Shown: positions 34,901 through 47,700 of the stretch, one piece after another | How positions within the stretch are numbered: the first letter of the stretch is position 1 | How the letters are laid out: each line of letters begins with the position of its first letter | Assembly: GCA_027475525.1 (NCBI GenBank) | Contig: JAMWFC010000046.1 | Coordinates: 1,178,001-1,242,000, forward strand | DNA from: Macrolepiota albuminosa | Lineage: Eukaryota; Basidiomycota; Agaricomycetes; Agaricales; Agaricaceae | DNA length: 64,000 nucleotides | Direction of reading: 5' to 3' | Program-made: the position numbers and the translations under genes | Notes under the pieces: generated by a model | The model's input: only the letters and a program-made list of their open reading frames with translations | Database searches by the model: none | What the model was told of the DNA's origin: nothing

Positions 34901-36022
34901 GAGTTACCTGATTCTCATGGATATGATGCGATCATGGTGGTAGTGGATCTCTGTGGCAAGCGTGCTCATTTTATTCCAACACACACTACTTGCTCAGCCA
35001 TGGGTGCTGCCAATCTGTACCGGAAGCATGTCTGGAAGCTCCATGGGTTGTCAGATGCTTATGTCTCAGACCGCGGACCTCAGTTTGTGGCAGAGTTTAC
35101 GAGAGAACTGTATCGCCTCCTCCATGTCAAACTCCACACCTCCACAGCCTACCACCCCCAGTCTGATGGCCAGACTGAGCGTGTCAACCAGGAGCTAGAA
35201 CAGTATCTCCGGCTCTTCTGCAATGAACGACAGGATGACTGGGACGATCTATTACCAGAGGCAGAGTTCCAGTACAACAACCGTGTACACGCTGCCACCC
35301 AGATGTCTCCTTTCCTTCTAGATACTGGTCGACATCCTCGGATGGGATTTGAGCCTCGTGGACGACCTTCAGAGAATGAAGCTGTCAATGAGTTCATAGA
35401 TCGGATGAAGGCAGCCCAGGAGGAGGCCAAGGCAGCTTTAGCTAAGGCAAAGGATGACATGGCCCGCTACTACGATCGTGGACGAACTCCAGCCCCCAAG
35501 TACAAGCCTGGAGATCGAGTCTACCTGGATGCCTCTGACATTGCCACTACCCGACCTTCTCAGAAGCTCTCTCACCGTCGTCTAGGCCCCTTCCCTATAG
35601 TAAGACAGGTAGGCCCACTTGCCTATCGACTCAAGCTGCCTAGTGGAATGAGTCGACTCCATCCAGTCTTCAATGTGGTGAAGCTTTCTCCAGCCCCAGA
35701 GGATCCAATTCCAGGTCGACGTCCACAGCCACCTCCACCACCAGTTCTGGTAAACAACCAAGAAGAGTACGAAGTGGAGCGGATCCTAGACAGCCGACTC
35801 TTTAGGAATAAGCTTCAGTTCAAGGTCAAGTGGAAGGGCTATGGAATTGAGGACGTTTCCTGGGAGCCACAAGAGAATGTCCATGCCCCTGCCTTGGTCC
35901 GGGAATTCTATCAACAGCATCCTGATGCTCCTTGGGCAATCAGAGGCCTCTATTCCCTTTCCAAAGTAGACCAGGCCATCCAGAACTACTTCTATCCAGC
36001 ACGTCGAGACGCCGCACTCTAG
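31964..36022 (+). CDS. pol: Gypsy pol: protease, RT, RNase H, integrase, chromodomain
   Basis: 1352 codons, uninterrupted. The ATG lies 8 bp after the gag stop in another frame, which suits reinitiation or independent start better than readthrough. Residues: protease LLDSGATG (109); RT with KLDVRWGYNNVR and catalytic YLDD (531); RNase H with VEADSSDFATGAVL and HDKEMLAI; integrase zinc region (H-H-C-C, CNLCLRTK, about 905-950); integrase catalytic D976, D1036 and E1072, the last two spaced D-x35-E; C-terminal chromodomain YEVERILDSR...FKVKWKGYG...WEPQENV (about 1266-1315), expected to steer insertion to modified chromatin. All key residues are present, so the protein could be active. Confidence 0.97.
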   Translation: MSCTPPPPGANQFTCQSVESSNVSLPTPDSLTETVSTPSDVQNTPLVQASAKTSSPPSPVRRPRVPAWERRLPRRYVVASTPSPNSLRLNVEIETTDTQQTRSVIALLDSGATGLFLDTRYVEQHRLTTRPLSHPIPVYNIDGTLNEAGSIRSVVDLVLRYQTHSERAVFAVTSLGKQDMILGFSWLRDHNPEIDWAKGKVSMSRCPRRCSTCAKEVREERRESVRECAAIRACRVGHLPFADLDLLDPPPLAFPYREALYEDVRGVVSEAQMEDGREGEFGCAPDPESPDEAIETGDRIYATTLRPPPTVAEIRASQTTSQRLAQAFAANSAPKSFRDAVPHHLQDFEDVFSKASFDSLPERKQWDHAIELTPNAEPSSCKVYPLSPREQDELDAFLQENLDSGRIRPSKSPMASPVFFIKKKDGSLRLVQDYRVLNAMTVKNRYPLPLISELVNNLRGARYFTKLDVRWGYNNVRIKEGDEWKGAFRTNRGLFEPLVMFFGLTNSPATFQTMMNDIFRDLIAEGVVCVYLDDILIYTKTLEEHRRITRIVLERLRQHQLYLKPEKCEFEQTKVEYLGLIISHGMAEMDPVKVAGVAEWPEPKNKKEVQAFLGFTNFYRRFIQDFSHHARPLFDLTTKDTPWHWDAAQQTAFDALKQAVTSKPVLIFPDDDSPFRVEADSSDFATGAVLSQQSREDGKWHPVAFYSKSLNAVERNYEIHDKEMLAIIRSFEEWRHFLEGARHKFEVWTDHKNLEYFRTAKKLNRRQARWSLYLANFDFSLHHKPGRSMGKPDALSRRADHGSGASDNDNIVLLKPELFAIRALEGVVGQGEEVSILRDIRRGNREGAQEDLVAKAAMALHAREKAGVKSVRTDEWSLENGLLTFRGRIYVPNLPDLRRRIVEQHHDSRVAGHPGRWKTLELVSRNYWWPQMSRYIGSYTSTCNLCLRTKPRRQPPMGQLHPLPIPAERWSVASVDFIVELPDSHGYDAIMVVVDLCGKRAHFIPTHTTCSAMGAANLYRKHVWKLHGLSDAYVSDRGPQFVAEFTRELYRLLHVKLHTSTAYHPQSDGQTERVNQELEQYLRLFCNERQDDWDDLLPEAEFQYNNRVHAATQMSPFLLDTGRHPRMGFEPRGRPSENEAVNEFIDRMKAAQEEAKAALAKAKDDMARYYDRGRTPAPKYKPGDRVYLDASDIATTRPSQKLSHRRLGPFPIVRQVGPLAYRLKLPSGMSRLHPVFNVVKLSPAPEDPIPGRRPQPPPPPVLVNNQEEYEVERILDSRLFRNKLQFKVKWKGYGIEDVSWEPQENVHAPALVREFYQQHPDAPWAIRGLYSLSKVDQAIQNYFYPARRDAAL

Positions 36023-36033
36023 AGGGGGGGTGA
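36021..36033 (+). promoter_or_regulatory. Gypsy polypurine tract
   Basis: AGAGGGGGGGTGA directly before the 3' LTR, overlapping the pol stop; primes plus-strand DNA synthesis. Confidence 0.85.
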
Positions 36034-36552
36034 TGTCAGGGGACCCCTCATTCCTTTCTTCTTTCACTCCTTATTTCTTCACTCTCCTTTCATTCACTTC
36101 CTTATTTCTTCTACCATTCTCTCATTTTGCTGTTACTACTTCTTCAACACTATCTGTTGGTACTATTCTCAACCTTTGAGGTGCTCTGGTTCTTTAGCTA
36201 TCACTCAGACAAGTGTGGGCCCTTCAGCACCGCTCTCAGGCTGCTTAGATAAGCCGGAGTTTGCCTTTCTGACTTCTAAAGTCCGGAGTTTTCCTCCTTT
36301 GTTTGCACACTTGTTTGGTTAGTCAATTTTCGAGTTTTTAAGGTTTTGTTGTACTGTACAGTTGTTTCCCACGCTTCAGAGGCCCCAGAAGCGTCCAACC
36401 TGGCATAGGGAATCCCCAGACTTGTTCTCTTTGGATCTCCCTCTGCCAGGTGAGTAGCTACCTTGATATTGTCAGTATATATTCTAATACACTTTGGATC
36501 TCCCTCTGCCAGCTGTGTGACTGAGCCACAGCCTCTAGAGGTCGCCCTTACA
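36034..36552 (+). repeat. 3' LTR of gypsy (519 bp)
   Basis: Same length and, by eye, one mismatch to the 5' LTR; followed by the TGTCC target duplication. Confidence 0.96.
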
Positions 36553-36557
36553 TGTCC

Positions 36558-38750
36558 CAAAAGTTGGGAGTTTCAAAACTTTTGTCACACATCATAACGC
36601 TGACTCATAGGGGAAATTTCAACTCTGCTACGGCAATTGAGCACACAGTCGAATTGCTTTTCCATCGCACTCCCAATCCAAGATGTAACTCAAGATATAT
36701 ATTCAAAGAGTAAGTGGAGAAGTTATCAAGTATGCATAACTAAATATTGTCTTACAAAATTATACAGATCAAGATTTGCAAGATACGAGATAGTAAGCGA
36801 AACAAATGCGATACATCGAAACAAACACAGTACATCGAAACAAATGTGGTACATCAAGATGAGGATGATAGAAGGGTGGAGGGGGTGTGGGCATGTGCAG
36901 AGGTGGGTAGATTGGCTGTTGTCGAGCCACATATAATGGTTGACAGACATGATTGACAATGTTTGAAGACAGCGGGCTTGGTGGTGAGGGTCTGAGAGTC
37001 TGTGGTGGTGCAGGGGTAGGCCCAGCTGTAGGTGCTATATTGAGGTTTGAAGCCTCCTCTCCAGCCTGTGCAGTAGGCCGACGTCGTGTCCGATTGAAAA
37101 TGCCTTCATATCTTGGATTTTCACGCAAGGTGGGGTTGGCATCGAAATGAGCATTTAGAGTAATTTTCAACTTCAGGACTGATGCTACTTTGCTGAGAAG
37201 AGGTCTTGACAGAAGCTTTGTGACGAGGAGGCATGAATACTTGATTAAACGAAACGCGACGCGACGCGTTGAGCGGACTTTGAATCAAATCAATAGTAAG
37301 TCACGCTCAAATACCTTGTTTCTTGTATCTCATGCCTCACACGTCAGGATGTTCTAAAATCGTGAAGATTACTTCTCTGAGAGGTCTATAAGACTCTTGG
37401 AGACTTTGGTACTGATTTGCTCACTGACACTTAATTCCGGAACCCTTTGAATACAATTTTCTCCATTTTCTATTCTTGTTGACTATATCGCAACATAGAT
37501 AGATGTGTATCCCTTCATTTTTGTGGTCAACTATGTTGTACTCCTATTGAACTAATATATCGCTTGAAAGATCAGTGGCTCCATGTCCACGATCTCTTAG
37601 TATTCTGGATTTTGAAACTCCCAACCCTTTTGAAAGCCATAACACGTGATAGTATATGCATATATGCGATTTTTGTGTCCAAGTATACGACACAGATACA
37701 ATGATACCGAAACGTTTATTTATGTTATGTACCCGGTTTGCCAAAGAAAACCAAGGGAGAACCGTCTGAAGGGGAAAGAGAGAGATTTGCAGAGATAACG
37801 AAAATACGTAGAAGTTGCCTGCCAAACTTGCAATCACAACAATGCGATGAGAAACATGGATTGAGTGTAAGTACTAAAGGCATGTTGGAGAATTGGATTG
37901 AAGCTTAGATGGGCAAATAATCAATTGTGGTTTTGATAGAAAGTCACAACACGAACTTGGTGCACGAATTTATTTTCAGTCCAAGATCCTTGAGAGAAAG
38001 TTTTCCTTCAAGGGGGCACATTGCAGTTGAATGCAAACTGTTCTTTCAATTCTTGACCTATCGCGCAAGAAAGACCTCTACATGTGTCCTCATTCCCGTA
38101 TCAGAGTCGTTTTCCAAGACAGGAAGGGTTATGGTCGTGCACCTAATGTCTATACAACAAGTGTCACGATTGGCCCGAGCTGTTCAGGATGATCATGCAG
38201 ATGGGCGTGCGTATAAGCGCGAGTGTGTATTTGGAAGAAGAGGCGAAGGCGGAAGGGCCGCTAGCGGGCGTCGGAAAATATAGTATGAGACTGGACCCAC
38301 AGAAGACATCTCCGAACAAGATGGTGCAGACGTTAACCTCTCACATGTCAATGTCTGATCTGGGTTACAGTGACTGTTTGGTACTCATAACTTGAGTATG
38401 CTCGATCATACGGAAATGGGGATACCTACTGGTGCTGCAATGGCAGTGCTGACTCTCCACTGCGCAGGCTATTATTGAAAGAAACAAAATATTAATACAA
38501 GCTTGTGATCAACAACGGTTAATCATGTTTCGAAGCAGTTGCCATATACAAAACACCAAGGCAGGGCTGCGACTTGTAGTGTCGCGTGGCGTCGCGTTGT
38601 CTACCGGGCGGGCAATTTATGTAAAAAGTAGAGGTGTTACATCAAAAGGGGAGATCATACAAATACATGAGGACTTCCCAGAAAACCATCCTATTGCATA
38701 GCCTGATGAATCACGGACGATACAGATTAAGAAAGAAATACACACTTACA
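36558..38750. other. Gene-island edge, one doubtful ORF, otherwise no gene recognised
   Basis: CpG-richer than the region to the left. Apart from the proline-rich frame at 36769-37237 I see no convincing coding region. The 37.2-kb stretch has a GACGCGACGCG motif. Frames at 37544-37837 and 37927-38395 lack splice-supported extension or family signature. Confidence 0.45.
36769..37237 (-). pseudogene. Hypothetical proline-rich protein, probably frame-broken
   Basis: An ATG at about 37237 opens MPPRHKASVKTSSQQSS; about 20 codons later the better-looking frame is the neighbouring one (LKLKITLNAHFDANPTLREN, RTRRRPTAQ), which then runs through a proline-rich segment (APTAGPTPAPPQTLRPSPPS) to 36769. 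A one-base shift at about 37180 would link the two. No family recognised. It could be a real small gene with an intron I missed. Confidence 0.35.
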
Positions 38751-40690
38751 TCAAGAAGGTTGACCAGGTGTGATTCGCTTCAGAGACTTGCGAGGGTTTC
38801 TCTTCCCACAAGCATTGCGCTGGAGGTGTCGATCGACTGAGTCTTTCCGACGCGACCCAAAGTGCCTGCCACACTTCGGGCACACTGCTGTGTTTGGAGT
38901 ATCCTCCCCAATCCCATGCAAGTTCTTTTGATGTCGTTTGAGGTCCCAGTTGGAGAAAAATGTCCCGTTGCAGCCATCAATCTCACACCTGACCTTATCG
39001 GCCTCGTCTCGTTTTTTCTTTTTCTGATGTACCTTTTCACGCGCATCGACGCCATCACTGTCACCGCCATCTTCATCTAGTTTGGCATTAACCTTGCCTT
39101 TGCCTTTAGTTCTAGGAGGGTCTTTCATTTTCGAAGTCGGAGGTCCAATCGGGTATGGCGCGACTTGAACCATGATGAATTCGTGGACTTGAGCAGCTCT
39201 CTGAGTGGTGCGATAGCGCGTATTCTCTTCGGGGGCTACATATGGCGGAAAAGGCTCCTCAAAGTGTAGAGTATTGAGGGTTAAAAATGCCGGATTAACA
39301 CACGAGTTGTCGGCCAGGACATCTTGCGGAGGTAAGGGATGCTGGGACGCTGGAGCGGCGGCGACCGGATGGGATGAGGCAACAAAAGATAATGACATTG
39401 GTGATGCACTAGAAATGGGGGTATATAGAGTCGAGTCTTGCGAGCCGTCCGTATAACTCGGAGACAAACCAGGTGGAGACGACCAGCGCGATAACAAGGA
39501 GCTATCGTACCGACTATATGATTGGGTTTCTATATCTGTGGGAGGAATATCGAGAGCACCATCGTCGATCGGCTGGTCAAATAGTGGGTGAATATTCTGA
39601 GAATCACAATTGATCGGTTGAGAAGAATGGGCTGGTGACTTGATAGGGAAAGGTAGCTCGGCGGGAGCTGGGGTTTGCTCAAACGGATACTGCACCGGGG
39701 AACTACTCGGAACCGCATTCCAAGAATCAAGTAGCTGAACAAAATCAGATGACTACTGGAACCACGAAGTAAGATACATACTGCTTGCGACAATAATGGG
39801 TTAGTTCTTTCCCCAGAAGCTGCAACCTGCTCATTCTGAGTGTCTGTATGATACAGGGACGAAGCAGGCATATATGTTGAAGTGAAATCGTTCTTAATTT
39901 CTTGAAGGTTCAAATGCAAAGTAGGCACTTCTCGTGGCGCTTTATGATCATTGATCTGCAACTCCAGGCTCGTTTGTAGAGGAGATGCAGTGTCTGAGGA
40001 GATGACATGGTTGTAAAGGGCGGGGGAAGGTTCTGTAGTCCTAGGAATGTGGTTGACGACTTGAGGAAGTATCCTCTGTCGATCCTCGAACTCCGTGATT
40101 CCTTCACTTCCATAGGGCGGGATGTCGAAAGCTGCACCGACACCATGTGAAAGGGCAAGGGATCCGAATCCCATGGTCGCATCTGGGCCTCCAGATGAAG
40201 AAGAGACCTCAGTAGCATACAAAGGTGGTGGTGGTATGATTGGTGGTATGATTACTTTTGACCCCTTGATGTCGTCAAGTGTCACGACAGGTACTTTCCC
40301 ATCTTCGCAATCTAAGAACTCTTTGAATCGAATGTTCAATCCAACTTGGAAGCCAGGATTCAATATGACGCTGGTTAGAAACACAGGGCATTAGAGTGGA
40401 GCTTCTGAAGTCTTAGAATTGGCATACTCTTCTTTCGTTCGTCCGAACAGACTCCAGTCCCCAAATGCTTGGGTTATATCATCCAAATCATCTTCAGGCG
40501 ATTTGGAAAACTGTTTCCTGGGGAAAGGATAAGTTGCTTCACGCTGCATCTCTCTGACCTGAGTGATGCGAAAAGCGCAATCATTTTCCTGAGGATTCTC
40601 CATAGGTTCAAAGCGACCGACGCCAACATGAACATCAAAGTATGAGCTATTCGCTGTCGTCTGACTCGAGTTTTGAGCGAGTGTAGTCAT
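38751..40690 (-). CDS. C2H2 zinc-finger protein, putative transcription factor (3 exons)
   Basis: Exons 40690-40428, 40370-39782 and 39689-38751 give 596 aa. Intron 1 (40371-40427) is GTATGC...CTAACCAG and intron 2 (39690-39781) GTATGT...GCAG; both are in phase and remove in-frame stops. The first 500 residues are low-complexity, rich in Pro and Ser. The last 80 or so hold a basic stretch (VHQKKKKRDEADKVR), a C2H2 finger (CEIDGCNGTFFSNWDLKRHQ, C-x4-C-x12-H-x4-H) and a second, atypical one (CPKCGRHF...DRHLQRNAC, last ligand Cys), then a basic tail. Nuclear DNA binding is inferred from the fingers; targets are unknown. It diverges from the oxidoreductase gene. Confidence 0.82.
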
Positions 40691-41273
40691 GGTATAGTCG
40701 ATGAAGCCAAGGGCTGCATAAATCGTGGGGTGAGGGGTATAATCATTTGATTATCGACCTGATCGGGAGTAGCGCGCTTGTGGGCGCTGGCAAGAGATGT
40801 TTTAGTAATCCCATAAGTAGGTAACCTACCAATGCATGCGGCAGGCACTGATGATAAACTAGCTCACTTCGGGCTCCGCTGCGTCGCGTATTTTTGCCAT
40901 CACAGTCCTTCGGCAGATGTGACAAGTGACCAATTAAATCTTCCAGATTCCATATGTATTTGCTTCAGTCAAGTTCTATTGGTCTACAAAACATACATGA
41001 ATAGCAAAAAAGAGCAGATAAAATGTGGTGGGTTACAAAGAAATCAACAGGTGCCGCTTGGGAGGGTTCTCCACAATTAATATCCTCTCCGTGAGAATTC
41101 TGAGCTCAGATCATATACTTTGTCACGTATGAAGATAAGTGACGATAGTTGTGGCAAGTGACCTGTTGATGGATGCCACTCCGTGTGTCGAATTCAACCG
41201 GGCCGCGATGAACAGATAATAATGGCTACTTCCCCTGATCAAGTTTTGCGCCCTCACAAACTACACGCCCACG
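40691..41273. promoter_or_regulatory. Shared 5' region of two divergent genes
   Basis: 583 bp between the zinc-finger gene (minus) and the oxidoreductase gene (plus). A CCAAT box (GACCAATTAAA, about 40928) is present. No clear TATA box for either gene. Co-regulation is possible but not shown. Confidence 0.5.
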
Positions 41274-42603
41274 ATGTCCGGTGGAATTGCAATCCTTGGT
41301 GCAGGAATTTTTGCCAAAGAAGGTTTGTCCTAACAAGTCCGGTTTAATTGAACTTAGAGAAACACTTCCTCTTGGAACAGCACATTTGCCAGCGCTTGTG
41401 GCCCTGGGTGCTTCAGCACCTCCTCTGAGAGCAGTATACTCCCGATCAGAGAAATCGGCACAAGATTTCGCGGCCGTAGCAGCTCAAGCTTTAAATCTGA
41501 CTGCACCCCCTACTGCGTATCATGATTCGGATTCACGATATGATCTCAATGCTCTCTTGGCGCGATCGGACATCAGTGCAGTTATCGTTGTGCTACCCAT
41601 TACACTCCAACCGTCTATCATTCTGAGAGCTTTTGCTGCTGGCAAACATGTTCTGTCGGAAAAGCCTGTCGCTGCTGGTGTTAAGCAGGGTCTGGAGCTG
41701 ATTAAGAAGTATAACGACATTTACAAGCCCAAGGGACTGGTTTGGCGTGTTGCAGAGAACTTTGAAGCTGAGGCCGGAATACGCGCGGCAGGAGCTGCGG
41801 TTGAAGCTGGGAAGATTGGTAAAGTCATGTTCTTCAGAACGGTCATGTATAACCACATCGACAAAACGTCTAAATGGTACAATACTCCCTGGCGCACCGT
41901 ACCTGATGTAGGTTTTTTTTTGCTGCAAAATATCGGAAGTGGCTCATCCAATGGTGGTCATAGTATCAGGGCGGTTTCTTGGTAAGCGACAATCGACCTG
42001 AGTTTCTAGTTCTAGTCATTAACTGATGTCTTGTGTGTTAGCTTGACGGTGGTGTGGTATGGATTTAGCAATTAAGCACAATCTATCTTTATTTCTCAGT
42101 CCACCTTCGTCTAGCACGTCATCGCAGCCCTACGAACAATACTACCATCTCGCTTGACGCACCTCACTGGATTTGCATCCCTTAACAAAGTCTACCTCGC
42201 ACCGCACGACACTATCAACGTCGCCGTCCGCTCTTCAAACTTCCACGGAACTGCCGAAATCACCTTCGCCGCCCCAACAAAATCCCGTCCCATCACCGAC
42301 ACATTCCTGATTACTGGTACTGAAGGCTGGCTTTCTGTGAATATGGTCGGAGGCGTTTTCAAGGTGACGATCAAGTCGGTTGATGCGAAGTCTGAGGAAG
42401 AGATCGAGGAGACCAGCGAGTACGAGATGCAGGGTGTGAAGTTAGAGATTGAGGCTTTCCTTGGTGCGATTGAGAGGAAGGCAGATGCATTGGCAATTGG
42501 AGATCCTTTGGAGGCGCTTCGTGATGTTGCATTCATTCAGGCTTCTCTCAACAGTAACGGCAAACTTGTTGACCTTATTGATCTCGTTCCAGAGTCAATG
42601 TAA
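41274..42603 (+). CDS. Gfo/Idh/MocA-family NAD(P)-dependent oxidoreductase (5 exons)
   Basis: Exons 41274-41322, 41381-41907, 41964-41981 (18 nt), 42042-42056 (15 nt) and 42115-42603 give 365 aa; introns are 56-60 bp with GT...AG. The N-terminal Rossmann motif ILGAGIFAKEAHLPAL binds NAD(P) (residues 7-22). EKPVA (110-114) is the family hallmark in the catalytic cleft. LDGGVH (199-204) carries the catalytic-site His and is assembled from micro-exon 4 and exon 5. The C-terminal part is the alpha/beta dimerisation domain. The closest family known to me is the yeast YMR315W-type NADP-dependent dehydrogenases; the substrate is unknown. It is probably cytosolic, as no signal peptide is seen. It converges on RVB2, with 173 bp between the stops. 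Confidence 0.88.
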
Positions 42604-42776
42604 AAATATGTTTTTTTCGGACAAGATATATGTGGATTTAACTTGCATTCGCGACTCGACCTTAACCTATAAGTAAACGGCATTCACAAGTGGTTTCAAG
42701 AAAACAATTATATGCCACAAACGATACATACGATCACTGTCCAAGTCTATCAGTCCTACATCCAGGTTTCAATATC

Positions 42777-44567
<1,791 letters not shown>

Positions 44568-44766
44568 GGTCGGGAAGAACGCGCCTTATTTTCGGACCAA
44601 ACAAGGAAAAACTTAGTAAGTAACAGTATTGTAGCGGTTTGGGTTCCCGCTATGGAAATGACTGGCAGTAGCCTCCACTCTGCGTAACGGGTCACAGTAT
44701 TTTATATCTCCGACGTCGTAGTCGGAGAATGAATGAATGAATGAATGAATTCGATTTTTCTCTACG
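44568..44766. promoter_or_regulatory. Short shared 5' region between RVB2 and the NTPase gene
   Basis: 199 bp serve two divergent genes. On the plus side there is a TATTTTATATC box (about 44698), then a perfect hairpin with CTCCGAC/GTCGGAG arms (44708-44727) and six GAAT repeats (44727-44750) directly before the ATG at 44767. Confidence 0.55.
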
Positions 44767-47700
44767 ATGCGCACTCGCTCATCGGCCAAACGACCTCATC
44801 AGGACCCTACTACCAATCAGGATCCTAACCCTGACTCGCCGGCAACATCCTCAGACGAGACCCCTGCACAGCTGTTTCGTCGAGCCAGCAAGGGCCAGAC
44901 GTTCAAAAAACTGTCTTCTTTGATATCCTCCAATGCATCTTCACAAGAAGTAGAAGCTTGCTATATGCCAATCTTCAAAGAACTCGCCAAACTCATTTGT
45001 GGCAGAGACGACATACCAGTGCCGCCAGCACCGGCGTATCGCCGTTACTTTTTGCTTTTGCTCGATCCGCGTTTCGAGTCCGTACTCGAGGGGTCTCCTG
45101 AATTGGAGGCATTAATCGATTACAGTTAGTCCTTCATATTATGCTATTCGTCGTTTCTGACTCACTTCTCAATAGTCAATGCCGAAGACAAGAAAAATCA
45201 TTGTCAAACTTACGAGCCAATCCCCGGTGAGTATTCAAGATAGTTCCGTTCTCATCCTCGGATACTTAGCAGAAATGCTTTCCCTAGAAGTCTTGGTTGC
45301 AATAAAAACAGCTTGGGAGACGGACTATGTGGGCAATGGCCATATTCTGTTAAAAGGAGCCATGAATCAGATGTATATGAAGTCTATGGATAGGCCATAC
45401 GGGAATACCGGTGCCATAATTCAGGGTTCCGGTACTGGCAAATCTCGCCTAGTTGATAAGCTCTCCTGGTTCATTCTAACGATCCCAATAATTCTGAGAC
45501 CGGAAAGTGATATACTAGGTGCATGTTTTCGTTCCATTCTGTGCATTGAATCTGACCTCCAGGTGAAGGCTTCCCACTTGGTGATTTCGCGAATGGAGAA
45601 CCAATAGTCAACTTCTTCTGCAGATTCAAACTGAAGTCGGCACTCCACGTTCAACGCCGCTATCTTCTGTTCTTAGTGAATATCATTCAATCCGTCAGTG
45701 AATGGGTCGATCGTCAGAAGACAGCGGGGGTTGCGACTGAACGTCTTGCGGCAGAATGGCATAAGTATATTGAAGACCCTCGCAGCGAAGTACGCACACA
45801 GATGTATACAGCAGCGACTAGTCAAGTTCCTCCCAAATACGAAGGGCTAGAAGATATATTGAACGAGAAGGTTCAATTTGACACCATTCAAAAACGAGGT
45901 TTGCGATTTTTGATTGGGGTCAACAACTTGGTGCTGATATCGTTTTGCAGTACGGAAATTCATCAACTCAGTTTCGAAGCAGATCAAACCTGAAGGGAGC
46001 AAATCAGAACCTGCTATCCTTTTCTATTTTGACGAAGCGCATCATCTTACCAAGACCACAGTAACAGTTGGAGTACCTGAACGTACAGCTTATCAGTGCC
46101 TGTGTAAAGCTTTCACCTACATGATGAACGCGCCAGTCTTTGCATTCTTCTTGTCAACATATTCACGACTGTCCGAGTCCGCTCCGATTACACGTAACTT
46201 TTGGTCCTCTCGTCCTGCATCGTCCCAATCCGCAGAAAGTGATGATAATCTGAACGCTCCTTTTGTTGAGCTTCCTTTCGACAACTGGAAGAAGCCGGTT
46301 CTTGTCACCGAAGGCTCCCACTCCACTGAGGAAATATGCTCGTTGAAGTTCATGGCGCGATTTGGTCGTCCCCTGTAACCTATTTATGGATTCAGCTTTT
46401 TCTCTCTATTCTAACCCCAGCTAGGTTTTGGGCACTTTTGGAAGATTCCGAGTCAACAGATGAAGACGACGCGATGGCTTACGCCATGAACAAACTGCAA
46501 TTACGCCTTGAAAATCCTTTAACTCGGGTTAAATCTTGCGATTACCCGCTTCAAGAGCTGCTTCCTCCTCTTGCCGCTCGTGTTGATCTGACCTTTGAAT
46601 CGAACCGAGACGAAGCTGTATTTCTTGAGGGACTACTTGTCGCCAGCAGCATGCGAACTGTGTACTCCGTTCCGCAGCATCGGGAGTATCTCCGTGGTGG
46701 GTACCCATCCGAACCTTTCTTAGGAGAAGCGGCCGCTCGTGTGATGTATGAATACTGTCGAATCAAAGCGTTAGGATCAGCTGAACCTACGGAATGGACA
46801 CAGGAGAAAATCGACAAGATCATAGCAATATACAAAAACGAAATACCATCTGCCATCTCAGAATGGGTTCAGCGGGGGCTGATCGACAAAGGAAACAGAG
46901 GAGAGTTGGTCGCGAGGATGCTCTGCACTCTGGCCCATGACATCGCGATCTTGAAGAATCCTTCTTTCGTTGGCGATGTTATTGACAATAGTCTCTCATT
47001 CAGCCAGATGATTCCCGTTGTTGACTTTCTCCGCGCCCTCATTTCTGAAGAACACATTGAAAAAGTTCTGAAGGCACGGCCGAGTAACCTGTCAGGGAAG
47101 ACACTTGAGGAAGCGTTCGAAGGCGCCTTTGTTCACTTTACACAATTCGTAAAAGCAGGCGACAAGTCAACAATTACTGACGAAGCTAGTTATACGCTTT
47201 TCACACGGGGTGGGGCAGTTCAAGGCTACCCGAATACTGACGCAGACTTTGGTATTCCTATATGTCTTCCCTGCAAGGACAATCCCGACCGGTGGTGTAT
47301 GACCATCATAGTGTTTCAAATCAAGGATAGGTCCGACAAACAGCCCATTCTCATTGACGTTCAAAAGACCTTTGAATTTTTTACAACACCCATTGATGAG
47401 GAACACTCCAAACGCCCGTACATTACCATTGCGATGCATCTAGGGGTGCTAGGACACGCGCAGAAAAAGGCGCCACAGCCAAAGACAGAGCCGACACCCT
47501 CGACTCCTAAACGCGAACCAATTCCACTTGTAGCTGAGTCGCCGGGTGATGTTCCGTCGCCTTCTAAAATCAACGTTCCCTCGAGAGAGCGCGAGGGGGA
47601 ATTACGAAACCAGAAAAAGATTCACCCGCGCTACGAGATAATTATCACGGGATGTTCGGAACGGGTGTATAATGTCGTTGGCGATTTCTCTTACTCTGGT

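Larger units (their letters stand above)
29906..36552 (+). mobile_element. Complete Ty3/gypsy (chromodomain) retrotransposon, recent insertion
   Basis: 519-bp LTRs at both ends, gag, a long uninterrupted pol, polypurine tract, and a perfect TGTCC target duplication (29901-29905 and 36553-36557). By eye the two LTRs differ at one base (the CCTCCC/CCTCCT position near the middle). The interior is CpG-rich compared with the old elements. The domain order protease-RT-RNase H-integrase-chromodomain places it in the chromovirus branch. No TGG-type primer-binding site is visible right after the left LTR (it continues GCAGAACAAG), so its primer is unclear. Confidence 0.97.

Noticed and set aside
31964..36022. 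Small frames nested within gypsy pol on either strand
   Set aside because: Overlapping shadows; the pol frame is continuous and carries all domains.
39530..39781. C-terminal tail of the second zinc-finger-gene exon read through into 39530
   Set aside because: The tail lies in intron 2; splicing at GTATGT/GCAG joins the frame to the zinc-finger exon.
42154..42603. Separate small gene at the 3' end of the oxidoreductase
   Set aside because: It is exon 5 of the same gene once the micro-exons are recognised.
47167..47573. Minus-strand frames inside the NTPase gene
   Set aside because: Shadow frames of a long conserved exon.
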